Positions 1-10,246 of a stretch of 64,000 bases of DNA are shown here, piece after piece (the first letter of the stretch is position 1; every line of letters begins with the position of its first letter). The stretch is from Loktanella sp. M215 (GTDB lineage: Bacteria > Pseudomonadota > Alphaproteobacteria > Rhodobacterales > Rhodobacteraceae). The translations under genes and the position numbers were made by a program. The notes below the pieces were generated by a model. It searched no databases, was not told the DNA's origin, and saw nothing but the letters and a program-made list of their open reading frames with translations. The stretch covers positions 3,812,001 to 3,876,000 of the forward strand of contig NZ_WMEA01000001.1 in the NCBI RefSeq assembly GCF_021735925.1, read 5' to 3'.

Positions 1-399
1 GAAATCGTCCATCAGGTGCGACTGCGTGTAATGCCACGCGGCCTCAGACGCGATCTCTCCGGATTTGGGCGTCATGAAGGGCAGTTCCAGCGCCTCGGCC
101 TCGGGAAAGCGGCCGGGCTCGTAGCTGGGAATGACCCAGCCACCGTCGATGGCCCCGTCGCGGATCAGGTCGTATTGCGCGGGCGCCGCACCGCCCAGTT
201 GCATGAATGGATAAAGCTCGACCTTGATGCGGCCGCCTGACTGTTCCTCGATCGCATCGGCCCAGGGCTGCATGAAATAGGTCGGATTAGCACTGGCGGG
301 GGACACGAAGTGTTGGAACCGCAACGTCACCTCCTGCGCGTTGGCAGGCATGGCAAGGACAAGGGTGGCCGCAAAAGCGGCAGCATTCAGACGGTGCAT
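1..399 (-). CDS. TRAP transporter substrate-binding protein DctP, C-terminus cut by window edge
   Basis: Only the first 133 codons are inside the window; the rest lies left of base 1. The protein starts with a Sec-type signal peptide (MHRLNAAAFAATLVLAMPANA) and continues with a typical DctP-family beginning: TLRFQHFVSPAS, then PWADAIEEQSGGRI and a GAIDGGWVIPSYEPGRFPE stretch. Such proteins capture small organic acids in the periplasm for a DctQM permease. I chose the ATG at 399 because AGGA lies about 8 bases before it; an in-frame ATG at 408 has no good ribosome site. No permease genes lie on the visible side, so they may be beyond the edge. Substrate unknown. Confidence 0.85.
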   Translation of the reverse strand, partial: MHRLNAAAFAATLVLAMPANAQEVTLRFQHFVSPASANPTYFMQPWADAIEEQSGGRIKVELYPFMQLGGAAPAQYDLIRDGAIDGGWVIPSYEPGRFPEAEALELPFMTPKSGEIASEAAWHYTQSHLMDDF

Positions 400-458
400 G
401 ATCTGCATCCTGTTCAATGATTTAGGGGGGGTGCCACCGCTAGTGGTCAAGCGAATAT

Positions 459-494
459 GGCCTGACCGCACGCGCTGCACAAGAGGGTCAGGCC
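459..494 (-). terminator. Long-loop inverted repeat at the end of the MFS gene
   Basis: GGCCTGACC (459-467) and GGTCAGGCC (486-494) are perfect 9-base complements around an 18-base loop. The right arm overlaps the last codons and stop of the MFS gene ending at 488. No T-run follows on the minus strand, so this may be a transcript-end stem-loop rather than a classic intrinsic terminator. Confidence 0.3.
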
Positions 495-1645
495 GATTTT
501 CGGTTCAGCCGCTCGGACCACAGGATGTGCACCGTGGCCACCACCGCCACAGCCGACCCGCCGACGCCCAGCGCGCGCATCCCGCCCATGGCGATAATTG
601 CACTGCCGATCGCGGACCCCGCCGCCGCTCCGATATAGATCGCCGCCGCATTCAGGGCGAGCACGATGGGGGCCGCTGCGGGACGCAGGGCGATGATCCG
701 CATCTGCTGCCCCGCGATCATTGACCAGACCAGCAGCGACCAACCCGCGATCAGCACGACCAGCAGCGGTCCCGGCAGCGGCATCAGGGAAAACAGCGGC
801 AGGACCACTGCCTGCCCCACCGCCAGCCCCAGCAGCGTGCGGAACGATCCGATCCGGTCGGCCACCGCCCCACCCGCCAGGTTGCCGATGACCGCCGCCG
901 CACCGAACACGAGCAGCACCGCCGTGATGCCATTACGCCCATACCCCATCGTCTGTTCCAGCAGCGGGGCGAGGTAGGTATAGACGACATAGGCCGACGC
1001 CAGATAGGTCGCCGTGAAGGCGACCGCCAGCATCGTGCGGCCATCGCGCAGGGTGCGGCCAAGTTCCGGCAGGGTCACGGTCTGGAACGCCAGCCCCGAC
1101 GGCACGATCCGCCAGATCAGCGGCACGATCGGCACCGCCAGCAGGGCCACGACGACGAAGGCCGCGCGCCAGCCGAAGGTATAGGCGATGAAACTGCCTG
1201 CCGGCACGCCCAGCACCTGCGCCAGTGTCAGACCGAACACCACCGCAGCCAGCGCCTTGCCCCGCCGCTCCGGCGCGGACAGACCGGCGGCGACGGATGC
1301 GCTGACAGGCGTCAGCAGACCTGCCCCGGCGGCCGCCAAGATCCGGGTCAGGTGCAGGGTCAGCTCCGTCGGGGCCAGCGCCGACAGCAGGTTCGCCACC
1401 GCAAAGCCGGTCAGCGCATAGGCCAGCACCCGCCTGCGGCCGATGGATCCTGTCAACGAGACCAGCAGCGGCGACAGCACCGCATAGGCCAGTGCGTAGG
1501 TCGTCATCAGCCAGCCGGTGCGACCGGGATCGATACCGAAATCCTGCCCCACCGGGGTCAGCATCCCGATCAGCACGAAGGCGCCCATGCCGATGACGAA
1601 ATTCGCCGCCGACAGGACCGGGATCAACCGTTTCGGCGCGCTCAC
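488..1645 (-). CDS. MFS transporter of the sugar/drug efflux (AraJ-like DHA1) type
   Basis: A 385-residue inner-membrane carrier with about 12 hydrophobic segments, the usual length of the major facilitator superfamily. The loop after TM2 carries the motif-A remnant GSIGRRRVLAY, and the N-terminal half (GMLTPVGQDFGIDPGRTGWLMT) resembles DHA1 proteins such as AraJ/YdhP, which export drugs or sugars by proton antiport. The start is a GTG at 1645 that overlaps the stop of map by four bases (GTGA), so the two are almost certainly cotranscribed. Substrate cannot be deduced. Confidence 0.85.
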   Translation of the reverse strand: MSAPKRLIPVLSAANFVIGMGAFVLIGMLTPVGQDFGIDPGRTGWLMTTYALAYAVLSPLLVSLTGSIGRRRVLAYALTGFAVANLLSALAPTELTLHLTRILAAAGAGLLTPVSASVAAGLSAPERRGKALAAVVFGLTLAQVLGVPAGSFIAYTFGWRAAFVVVALLAVPIVPLIWRIVPSGLAFQTVTLPELGRTLRDGRTMLAVAFTATYLASAYVVYTYLAPLLEQTMGYGRNGITAVLLVFGAAAVIGNLAGGAVADRIGSFRTLLGLAVGQAVVLPLFSLMPLPGPLLVVLIAGWSLLVWSMIAGQQMRIIALRPAAAPIVLALNAAAIYIGAAAGSAIGSAIIAMGGMRALGVGGSAVAVVATVHILWSERLNRKSA

Positions 1646-2511
1646 ACGGCCTGCGTGGGATAGAACCGTCCGGCGGGCGAGGTGGTAAAGATCTCGCAGC
1701 CCTGCGCCGTGATGCCGATCGAATGCTCGAACTGGGCCGAGAGCGACCGGTCAAGGGTCACGGCGGTCCAGTCGTCGGCCAGCGTCTTGGTCTCGGGACG
1801 GCCAAGGTTGATCATCGGCTCGATGGTAAAGAACATGCCTTCTTCCAGCACCGCCCCGGACCCGGCGCGCCCGTAGTGCAGCACGTTGGGCGGCGCGTGG
1901 AACACGCGGCCCAGACCGTGACCGCAGAAGTCGCGCACGACGGACATGCGCTGCGCCTCGGCGTAGACCTGGATCGCGTGGCCGATGTCGCCGAAGGTAT
2001 TGCCGGGCTTGGCCGCCTCGATGCCCACCATCAGCGCGTCATGTGTGACCTCGATCAGGCGCTGCGCCTTGGGGCTGGGGGTGCCTGCCACATACATGCG
2101 GCTGCTGTCGCCGTACCAGCCGTCGACGATGACGGTGACGTCGATGTTCAGGATATCGCCATCCTTCAGCACGTCGTCGTCGCGCCGCTTTTCATGGTTC
2201 TTGGACACCGTCTCGTCCTTGCCCTTGGGCACCGGCGCGCCGGGAATGCCGTGGCAGACGACGTGGTTGACGGAAATGCAGCTGGCGTGCTGATACCCGC
2301 GATAACCGATGGTGGCCGATGTCGCCCCCGCCGCCGTCACCCAGTCGGTGATCAGCTGATCGAGCTTGCCGGTGGTCTGCCCCGGAAACACGTGGTCGGC
2401 GATATCGTCAAGGATCGTTGCGGCCAGTCGTCCGGCGCGGTTCATGCCGCCGAAATCCGAAGGCGCATAAAGCCGGATGCCGTCTTTCGTCAGATGTGTC
2501 GTGTCGGTCAT
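1642..2511 (-). CDS. map: Methionine aminopeptidase type I
   Basis: Removes the initiator methionine from new proteins in the cytoplasm. All five metal ligands are seen, counting from ATG 2511 (289 residues): Asp124 (ILNIDVT), Asp135 (YGDSSR), His198 (CGHGLGR), Glu231 (FFTIEPM) and Glu262 (QFEHSIG). The start at 2511 has GAGGGT about 8 bases upstream; an upstream in-frame ATG at 2544 lacks this. Between HGIPG and LKDGDILNIDV lies an extra, strongly charged loop (about residues 91-115, including KGKDETVSKNHEKRRDDD) that is longer than in the textbook enzyme. It lies downstream of sfsA and upstream of an MFS gene. Confidence 0.95.
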   Translation of the reverse strand: MTDTTHLTKDGIRLYAPSDFGGMNRAGRLAATILDDIADHVFPGQTTGKLDQLITDWVTAAGATSATIGYRGYQHASCISVNHVVCHGIPGAPVPKGKDETVSKNHEKRRDDDVLKDGDILNIDVTVIVDGWYGDSSRMYVAGTPSPKAQRLIEVTHDALMVGIEAAKPGNTFGDIGHAIQVYAEAQRMSVVRDFCGHGLGRVFHAPPNVLHYGRAGSGAVLEEGMFFTIEPMINLGRPETKTLADDWTAVTLDRSLSAQFEHSIGITAQGCEIFTTSPAGRFYPTQAV

Positions 2512-2577
2512 CGCGTGTACCCTCGGCTGCCTTTTCGCCCACATAGGCCGTTTTGCACCTGCGTTCCACCCCTTAGG

Positions 2578-3285
2578 CTAACCGGCCGGATCCGCCACGG
2601 GCCGCACCTGCCCCAACACGATCCCCGCGGGCGAGATGACGCAATCCATCGCCATCACCTCGACCTCTGCCGCGCGCGCCGCGTCGAAAGCCGCCGCATA
2701 GGCGGGGTCGATGTCGCGGGCGACGGCGACCGATGTGCAATCCGTCCGGGTGATGAGGTAGAAGACCAGCGCACGATGCCCCTGCCCCACCATCTGCGCC
2801 AGATCGGCCATGTGGCGCGCCCCGCGCAGGGTCTTGCTGTCGGGAAACTCCACCAAGGGTGCGTCGCGACAAAAATTGGCGCTCTTGACCTCTAGATACA
2901 GATCTGGCCCGTCGCCGGTCAGCAGGAAATCGACCCGGCTGGCGTCCGCGTATTTCACTTCCTGACGCACGACGTCATAGCCTGCCAGCCCCGGCACGGC
3001 GCCCGCGCGCAACCCCTCGCCCACGATGCGATTGGCCAGGCTGGTATCGACGCAGACGAAATCGCCGCCCACGTCCAGCAGGCGCCAGCCGTAATCGAGC
3101 TTTGTGCGCGGATTGTCGTTCGGCTCCAGCCAGATGCGGCTGCCGGGAATCGCGGTGCCGGTCATCGCACCGGGGTTGGCCACATGGGCCGTCACCTCGC
3201 GCCCGTCCTCCAGCCTGCAATCGGCCAGAAAGCGTTTGTAGCGGCGGATCAGCGTCGCGGGGATCAGGGGCGTGGCAAAGTCCAT
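2578..3285 (-). CDS. sfsA: SfsA family DNA/RNA nuclease
   Basis: 235 residues from ATG 3285, matching the SfsA family length. It begins MDFATPLIPATLIRRYKRFL and contains the family core HVANPGAMTG and YLEVKSANF, followed by FPDSKTLRGARHMADL and ALVFYLITR. SfsA was first described as a sugar-fermentation stimulation protein in E. coli, and the fold carries a PD-(D/E)xK-like nuclease core (D in DFLLTGDG, ExK in LEVKS). The open frame extends further upstream without a sensible ribosome site, so the shorter start is used. It is divergent from the gene at 3326. Confidence 0.92.
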   Translation of the reverse strand: MDFATPLIPATLIRRYKRFLADCRLEDGREVTAHVANPGAMTGTAIPGSRIWLEPNDNPRTKLDYGWRLLDVGGDFVCVDTSLANRIVGEGLRAGAVPGLAGYDVVRQEVKYADASRVDFLLTGDGPDLYLEVKSANFCRDAPLVEFPDSKTLRGARHMADLAQMVGQGHRALVFYLITRTDCTSVAVARDIDPAYAAAFDAARAAEVEVMAMDCVISPAGIVLGQVRPVADPAG

Positions 3286-3325
3286 GCGGCGGGCTATACC
3301 AAGACCCGACGCACAGGAGAAGCCA

Positions 3326-4048
3326 ATGCCAAACCCCACCGCCGCGATGCTTGTCATCGGTGATGAGATCCTCTCGGGCCGGACCCGCGATTCGAACATG
3401 AACCATCTGGCAAAGGTGCTAACAGAGGCCGGCATCGACCTGAAAGAGGCGCGCGTGGTCAGCGACGATCAGACCGCCATCGTGGCCGCCGTGCAGGCGC
3501 TGTCAAAGGCTTACGACCACGTCTTTACCTCTGGCGGGATCGGGCCGACCCATGACGACATCACCGCAGACGCCATTGGCGCGGCCTTCGGCGTCAGCGT
3601 CGATGTGCGCGACGATGCCCGCGCGCTGTTGCAGGCGCATTACGACCGCGCAGGCACGACCCTGAACGACGCGCGCCTGCGCATGGCCCGCATCCCCGAC
3701 GGCGCCGCCCTGATCGACAACCCGGTCAGCACCGCACCGGGCTTTACCCTCGGCAACGTCAACGTCATGGCCGGCGTGCCCGCGGTGTTCGAGGCGATGG
3801 TCGCATCCGTCGTCAGCAAACTCGCCCACGGAGCACCGCTGCTGTCGGAGACATGGCGCATCATGCGCGGCGAAGGCGATGTGGCGCAGCCATTGTCGCA
3901 GATCGCGCAGGATCACCCGGACCTGAGCATCGGGTCCTATCCGTTCCAGAAGGACGGCGTCTATGGCACGAATATCGTGATCCGCGGGACCGAGGCCACG
4001 CGCGTCGCGGCAGCGATGGCGCAACTTCAGGCGCTGTTTCCCGCATGA
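3326..4048 (+). CDS. CinA/MoaB-like molybdopterin-binding domain protein
   Basis: 240 residues forming a single MoCF-biosynthesis (MoaB/CinA N-terminal) domain: MLVIGDEILSGRTRDSN at the start, then TSGGIGPTHDD and AIGAAFGV. Full-length CinA has an extra C-terminal nicotinamide-nucleotide amidase domain, which is absent here; such stand-alone proteins are usually called competence/damage-inducible protein A-like. AGGAGA lies 5 bases before ATG 3326. Its stop overlaps the next ATG by four bases, placing it first in a tight four-gene plus-strand cassette. Precise function not known; a nucleotide or pterin phosphate ligand is plausible. Confidence 0.85.
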   Translation: MPNPTAAMLVIGDEILSGRTRDSNMNHLAKVLTEAGIDLKEARVVSDDQTAIVAAVQALSKAYDHVFTSGGIGPTHDDITADAIGAAFGVSVDVRDDARALLQAHYDRAGTTLNDARLRMARIPDGAALIDNPVSTAPGFTLGNVNVMAGVPAVFEAMVASVVSKLAHGAPLLSETWRIMRGEGDVAQPLSQIAQDHPDLSIGSYPFQKDGVYGTNIVIRGTEATRVAAAMAQLQALFPA

Positions 4049-4764
4049 CCGACTGGGCTGCCGTGATCGACGCCACATGGCCCGCCGCCGCGCGCAGGTC
4101 GCACGGCCCGTGGACGATCCGCACCGGTGCCGGTGGCGGCAACCGCGTCAGCGCCGCGACGGCTGTGGCAGCGGTCGGACTGGATGACCTCGACAGCGCC
4201 GTGTCCGCCATGCGCGATCTGGGGCAAGAGCCGCTGTTCATGGTGCGGGACGGCGAGGATGCGCTGGACCGGATGCTGGCCGACGCGGGCTACATCATCC
4301 GCGACCCGACGGTGATCCGTGCCTGCCCGACCGCAAGTCTGACGACCGAACCGGTGCCTCCCGTCACCGCCTTCACCGTCTGGCCGCCACTTGCCGCCCA
4401 GCGCGACATTTGGGCGGACGGCGGGATCGGACCTGCGCGCCTGGCCATCATGGACCGGGTCCAAGGAACAAAGACCACGCTTTTCGGCCGCATCGACGAC
4501 CGCCCCGCCGGGACCCTCTTCGTCGCGATCCACGATGGCACCGCGATGCTGCACGGGCTGGAGGTCGCGACGCACCACCGCCGCAAGGGCCTTGCCCGCC
4601 ATTTGACCCGCGCTGCGGCGTTCTGGGCGCAGCGACAGGGGGCCGCAGAGTTCAGCCTGCTAGTCACCGCCGCCAATGCCGGCGCCAATGCGCTTTACGC
4701 CGACCTTGGGCTGGCAGAGGTCGGCCGCTATCATTACCGCGCCCTGCCAAAGGAAAAGTCATGA
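4045..4764 (+). CDS. GNAT family N-acetyltransferase
   Basis: 239 residues. The C-terminal half has the GNAT fold: GLEVATHHRRKGLARHLTRA is the acetyl-CoA pyrophosphate loop (R-R-K-G-L-A), followed by NAGANALYADLGLAEVGRYHYR, the usual end of the domain. The N-terminal 110 residues also look like a degenerate GNAT copy (IRTGAGGGNRVSAATA), so this may be a two-domain protein. The acceptor substrate is unknown. ATG 4045 overlaps the previous stop and its own stop overlaps the next ATG, so expression is probably translationally coupled. Confidence 0.82.
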   Translation: MTDWAAVIDATWPAAARRSHGPWTIRTGAGGGNRVSAATAVAAVGLDDLDSAVSAMRDLGQEPLFMVRDGEDALDRMLADAGYIIRDPTVIRACPTASLTTEPVPPVTAFTVWPPLAAQRDIWADGGIGPARLAIMDRVQGTKTTLFGRIDDRPAGTLFVAIHDGTAMLHGLEVATHHRRKGLARHLTRAAAFWAQRQGAAEFSLLVTAANAGANALYADLGLAEVGRYHYRALPKEKS

Positions 4765-5327
4765 CCGACCGTCCCACCGCCCTCGATCTGCCACAGGTCG
4801 ACCCGCTGCCGCCCGCCACGCAGAAATACTTCGACATCTGTCAGGACAAGCTGGGCATGGTGCCCAATGTGCTGCGCGCCTACGCCTTCGACATCGCCAA
4901 GCTCGACGCCTTTACTGGCCTTTATAACGACCTGATGCTGGCGGACTCCGGCCTGTCAAAGCTGGAGCGTGAGATGATCGCCGTCGTCGTCTCGTCGATC
5001 AACAAGTGCTTCTATTGCCTGACCGCCCACGGGGCCGCCGTGCGGCAGTTGTCGGGCGACCCGGCGCTGGGCGAAATGATGGTGATGAACTGGCGCGCCG
5101 CCGATCTGGACCCGCGACAGACCGCGATGCTGGACTTTGCCGACAAGCTGACCACCGACAGCGCCCGCATTGTCGAGGCCGACCGGCAGGCACTACGGGA
5201 CGCAGGCTTTACCGACCGCGATATCTGGGACATCGCCTCAGTCGCGGCCTTCTTCAACATGACGAATCGCGTGGCCTCTGCCACCGATATGCGCCCCAAT
5301 CCCGACTATCACGCTCAGGCGCGATGA
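4761..5327 (+). CDS. AhpD-like (carboxymuconolactone decarboxylase fold) peroxidase-related protein
   Basis: 188 residues. The AhpD motif is intact: Cys83-F-Y-Cys86 with His90 (NKCFYCLTAHG), a redox-active pair that in AhpD reduces peroxides or carries electrons to peroxiredoxins. The N-terminus (QKYFDICQDKLGMVPNVLRAYA) and the end (FFNMTNRVASATDMRPN) match the uncharacterised peroxidase-related subgroup of this family. The start has AAGGA about 8 bases upstream and overlaps the preceding acetyltransferase gene by ATGA. Third gene of the cassette; a role in oxidative stress is inferred from the family only. Confidence 0.88.
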   Translation: MTDRPTALDLPQVDPLPPATQKYFDICQDKLGMVPNVLRAYAFDIAKLDAFTGLYNDLMLADSGLSKLEREMIAVVVSSINKCFYCLTAHGAAVRQLSGDPALGEMMVMNWRAADLDPRQTAMLDFADKLTTDSARIVEADRQALRDAGFTDRDIWDIASVAAFFNMTNRVASATDMRPNPDYHAQAR

Positions 5328-6307
5328 TCCGCGCGCTGGCCCTGTGGTTGCTGTGGCCCGGCGCGCTGACAGCACAGGTGCTGACCCTGCCCGGCAACGC
5401 GACGCTGGACAGCGATATCAGCGTGCCGCTGGACAGCTACGACCTGCCAACCGGGCCATGGGCCGACGGCGCGATCCCCGCCACTCGGATCGAGGGCGAG
5501 ATGACCACGCAGGTCTGGCGCGTGGCCGCCACCGGCCTTGCCAGCCTGCAACTGCTGCGCCCGCTGCGCGACCAGTTGCGACAAGCGGGGTATGACATAA
5601 CCTTCGAATGCGACACCCAAGGCTGCGGCGGCTTTGATTTCCGGTTCGGCACGATCGTCGCAGCCCCGCCCGCGATGCAGGTCGATCTGTCGGATTTCCG
5701 GTTTCTGTCAGCGACACGGCAGATCGGTGGCGACACCCGTGCGGTCAGCCTGCTAGTCAGCCGCACGCCGCAGGCAGGCTTCGTGCAAGTGATCCGGGTG
5801 GTGCCTGCGGATGCGCAAGAGGTACCGCCCCTGACCGCTGCCGATGCCCCCGCAGCCCGCGCCCCCGGCCCCGCGACCAGTGGCCCCGTGACCACCGGCC
5901 CCACGCCCCCCAGCCCTGGCGCCACTGGCGATCTGGCGCAGGCGCTGACCGAAACCGGCCATGCGGTGCTGGACGGCGTGACCTTCCAGACCGGCGACGT
6001 CACATTGTCAGACGCCAAGATGCCCGTTCTGCAGCGGCTGGCAGATTTTATGGCGGCGAACCCGGCCCTGCAGGTCAGCATCGTCGGCCACACGGACAGC
6101 CAAGGGGGGCTGGACGGCAATATCGCGATCTCGAAACGACGTGCGGCGGCGGTGATCGCCCGGCTGGTGGCGGACTATGGCGCCGACGGGGCGCGGCTGA
6201 CCGCGGCAGGGATGGGCTATCTGGCGCCGGTCGCCAGCAATCTGGATCCCGCCGGGCGCGCGGCAAACCGCAGGGTCGAAGCCGTGGTCACAGGGCCGAT
6301 CAACTAG
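5324..6307 (+). CDS. OmpA-like peptidoglycan-binding outer-membrane protein
   Basis: 327 residues: an N-terminal signal peptide (MIRALALWLLWPGALTA), a domain of unknown type (about 20-180) with one CDTQGCGGFDF cysteine pair, a proline/glycine/threonine-rich linker (about 185-210, many PGPATSGP-like units), and a C-terminal OmpA domain. The OmpA domain shows VSIVGHTDSQGG, ISKRRAAAV and RAANRRVEAV, which contact diaminopimelate in peptidoglycan. It therefore probably anchors the envelope to the wall. The ATG at 5324 overlaps the stop of the AhpD-like gene. Last gene of the cassette, followed by a palindromic repeat. Confidence 0.87.
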   Translation: MIRALALWLLWPGALTAQVLTLPGNATLDSDISVPLDSYDLPTGPWADGAIPATRIEGEMTTQVWRVAATGLASLQLLRPLRDQLRQAGYDITFECDTQGCGGFDFRFGTIVAAPPAMQVDLSDFRFLSATRQIGGDTRAVSLLVSRTPQAGFVQVIRVVPADAQEVPPLTAADAPAARAPGPATSGPVTTGPTPPSPGATGDLAQALTETGHAVLDGVTFQTGDVTLSDAKMPVLQRLADFMAANPALQVSIVGHTDSQGGLDGNIAISKRRAAAVIARLVADYGADGARLTAAGMGYLAPVASNLDPAGRAANRRVEAVVTGPIN

Positions 6308-6330
6308 GGCCGCGTGACAATCGGGTTTCG

Positions 6331-6404
6331 CCGGGCCTGCGGCCCGTCGACCCGCCGGGGGCGCTGCCCCCGGACCCCCGAAGTATTTGGGACCAGAAGA
6401 AGGG
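6331..6404 (+). repeat. Dispersed palindromic repeat, copy A
   Basis: Two GC-rich stem-loops (GGGCC-TGC-GGCCC, then CCGGGGGC-GCT-GCCCCCGG at 6355-6373) are followed by a conserved tail at 6375-6404 reading CCCCCGAAGTATTT, two or three variable bases, then GACCAGAAGAAGGG. The same tail occurs inverted at 38581-38611. The element sits between the convergent ends of the OmpA-like gene and the LysR gene and may also stop transcription. I recall similar elements as abundant in Rhodobacteraceae genomes. Confidence 0.75.
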
Positions 6405-6428
6405 AAGAATGCTTTCCCGGTCTGGGTG

Positions 6429-7334
6429 TTACCAGGCGTCCGGACCCTTTTCCGCGAAGGCGTGGACAAGAAAATCGATGAAAGCACGCACCTTGGGCTG
6501 GGTAAACCGGCCCGGCGGATAGACGGCGTAGATCCCCTGCGTGTCGGCGGGCAGATCGGGGATCGCCTCTTCGACCAGCCCCTTGGACATGGCATCACCG
6601 TAGAGGAAGCTAGGCAGGTAAGCGATGCCGAGGCCGCCGACGCATGCGTTCAACAGCGACTGGCCATCGTTCACGGTGAGCCAGCCTGCCGTGCGGACCT
6701 GACGCTTTTCCCCCGAGGGCGCCGTCAGTTTCCAGACAGCGGAATTGGCGGCGTTGGAATAATGCAGCAGCTTGTGGTCGTTCAGGTCGTCGATCTTCTC
6801 GGGCCGGCCGTGTTTCGCGAAATAGCCCGGTGAGGCGATCATCCGCCGTGTGGTGTCGGTCAGCTTGCGGGCGCGCAGGGTGGAATCCTCCAGCTCTCCG
6901 ATCCGCACGGCCATGTCGAAGCCTTCGCTGATCAGTTCCACGTAGCGGTTGTTCAGCACCATGTTGACGGTGATGTCGGGGAATTCCGACAGGAAATCAC
7001 CCAGCACCGGCGACAGGTGGTTCACGCCGAAGTCGGTGGCCACGGAAATGCGCAGCAGACCCGAAGGTGCGGATTGCATCGACGTCACCAGCGCATCCGC
7101 CTCGCCCGCGTCGTTCAACACGCGGCGGGCGCGGTCGTAATAGGCCAGACCGATCTCGGTCGGGCTGACGCGGCGGGTGGTGCGGTTCAGCAGACGTGCG
7201 CCCAGACGCGCCTCGAGAGAGGAGACGTGTTTCGAGACGGCGGATTTCGATATCCCCATCTTGCGTGCTGCGTCGGTGAAACCGCCCTGATCCACCACCG
7301 TGGCAAAGGCTTCCATTTCGGTAAGGCGATCCAT
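6429..7334 (-). CDS. LysR family transcriptional regulator
   Basis: 301 residues, the standard LysR length. The N-terminal helix-turn-helix is clear (MEAFATVVDQGGFTDAARKM, KSAVSKHVSSLEARLGARLL, NRTTRRVSPTEIG) and a periplasmic-binding-like effector domain follows (LLRISVATDFGVNHLSP to the C-terminus). The subgroup is that of DsdC/AaeR-like short regulators acting on neighbouring metabolic or efflux genes. The target here is unclear, because its neighbours are a convergent OmpA-like gene and a poorly conserved stretch upstream. It may regulate itself. Confidence 0.93.
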   Translation of the reverse strand: MDRLTEMEAFATVVDQGGFTDAARKMGISKSAVSKHVSSLEARLGARLLNRTTRRVSPTEIGLAYYDRARRVLNDAGEADALVTSMQSAPSGLLRISVATDFGVNHLSPVLGDFLSEFPDITVNMVLNNRYVELISEGFDMAVRIGELEDSTLRARKLTDTTRRMIASPGYFAKHGRPEKIDDLNDHKLLHYSNAANSAVWKLTAPSGEKRQVRTAGWLTVNDGQSLLNACVGGLGIAYLPSFLYGDAMSKGLVEEAIPDLPADTQGIYAVYPPGRFTQPKVRAFIDFLVHAFAEKGPDAW

Positions 7335-7465
7335 GCCGCTGTCCTAACGCATCTGTATCCAATGCGTCTGATGTGACGGCCAATCAGGGCAGGAATGGGA
7401 CATGGGCCTGACAATATGGCGGTTTCGGTGGACACTGACGCGGCATGGGAAACAACCGGACGGCG

Positions 7466-7690
7466 TCAGCCGGGCGACACCTGCGCCATCCGGTGGGCGA
7501 TCAAATCGCCGATCAGGGCCGCGTCTGCGCGGGACGGGTGGGTCAGATCGGGATCGTAGAGGGACAGATCCGCGGGATCGATGACGTCCTTTGCGTCGAC
7601 GCAGATGACACGCGCGTCGCGCTTTGCCAGCACAGCAAGGCGTCGCGACAATGCGGTCAGCGCCGGCGCGCAGGGGGATCGAATCGCCAA
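7466..7690 (-). pseudogene. Possible remnant of a GDSL/SGNH-type hydrolase
   Basis: The 430 bases between the LysR and fadH genes contain no convincing intact gene. On the minus strand a 74-codon frame reads RLAVLAKRDARVICVDAKDV and then YDPDLTHPSRADAALIGDLI, which resembles the last conserved block (Asp-x-x-His) of SGNH hydrolases. Just upstream, in another frame, LSVGDSI looks like the GDS block. If real, about 100 residues between the blocks are missing. The similarity is short and judged by eye, so a small unrelated protein or no gene is also possible. Confidence 0.2.
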
Positions 7691-7765
7691 CCGACAGCAT
7701 CGTGACAGGCCCCTAGTGTGGTGCCGCGCAGCCCGCCCGAATTAGCAGGACAAGCACCGCGCGCC

Positions 7766-9823
<2,058 letters not shown>

Positions 9824-9853
9824 CTACAGCCCTGCGTCACCCCCGACGCGGCG

Positions 9854-10237
9854 TCACTCCTCCTCTGCCGTCTCCACGCAGTGGCGGCGGAACGCGCGCT
9901 TGAGCATGTCGAGTTCGTCGCGCAAAAGATCCACCTCGGCCCGGATATCCTCGGCCAGCCCCTCGCCAGCCAGAAAGGCGAAGCTGGCCAGCGTGTCGCC
10001 GGTCGCCGTGTCCGTGATGACAAAGGTCTGCACGCCGTCCGCCAGCCGGTTCACCGGCACCGCCACCTCGACTGACCAGGTCCCATCGTCACGAGGCTGC
10101 ACCGTCAGGCCAGAAGTCAGCACTTCGGCCTTGTGCGACAACGTCAGGGGGGGGGCGGTGTCACCGGTCGCACCGGTCAGGATGCCGTGCCAGATACCCG
10201 CGATCATGCGGGTTTTCGTCAGTGTCAGGTCGGACAT
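9854..10237 (-). CDS. Hypothetical protein, 127 residues
   Basis: No family recognised. The protein begins MSDLTLTKTRMIAGIWHGIL, has a beta-rich middle (GTWSVEVAVPVNRLADGVQTFVITDTATGD) and ends in a charged helix (AEDIRAEVDLLRDELDMLKRAFRRH). No signal peptide or membrane segment is seen, so it is probably cytoplasmic. It lies 9 bases after the 257-residue unknown gene and 63 bases before fadH, on the same strand, suggesting cotranscription. Base composition is like its neighbours, and it reads as a genuine conserved gene. Confidence 0.7.
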   Translation of the reverse strand: MSDLTLTKTRMIAGIWHGILTGATGDTAPPLTLSHKAEVLTSGLTVQPRDDGTWSVEVAVPVNRLADGVQTFVITDTATGDTLASFAFLAGEGLAEDIRAEVDLLRDELDMLKRAFRRHCVETAEEE

Positions 10238-10246
10238 GTCGCCCCC

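Noticed and set aside
5820..5940. Tandem DNA repeat in the OmpA-like gene linker
   Set aside because: It encodes a Pro/Gly/Thr-rich linker with irregular units; low complexity in the protein, not a true DNA repeat array.
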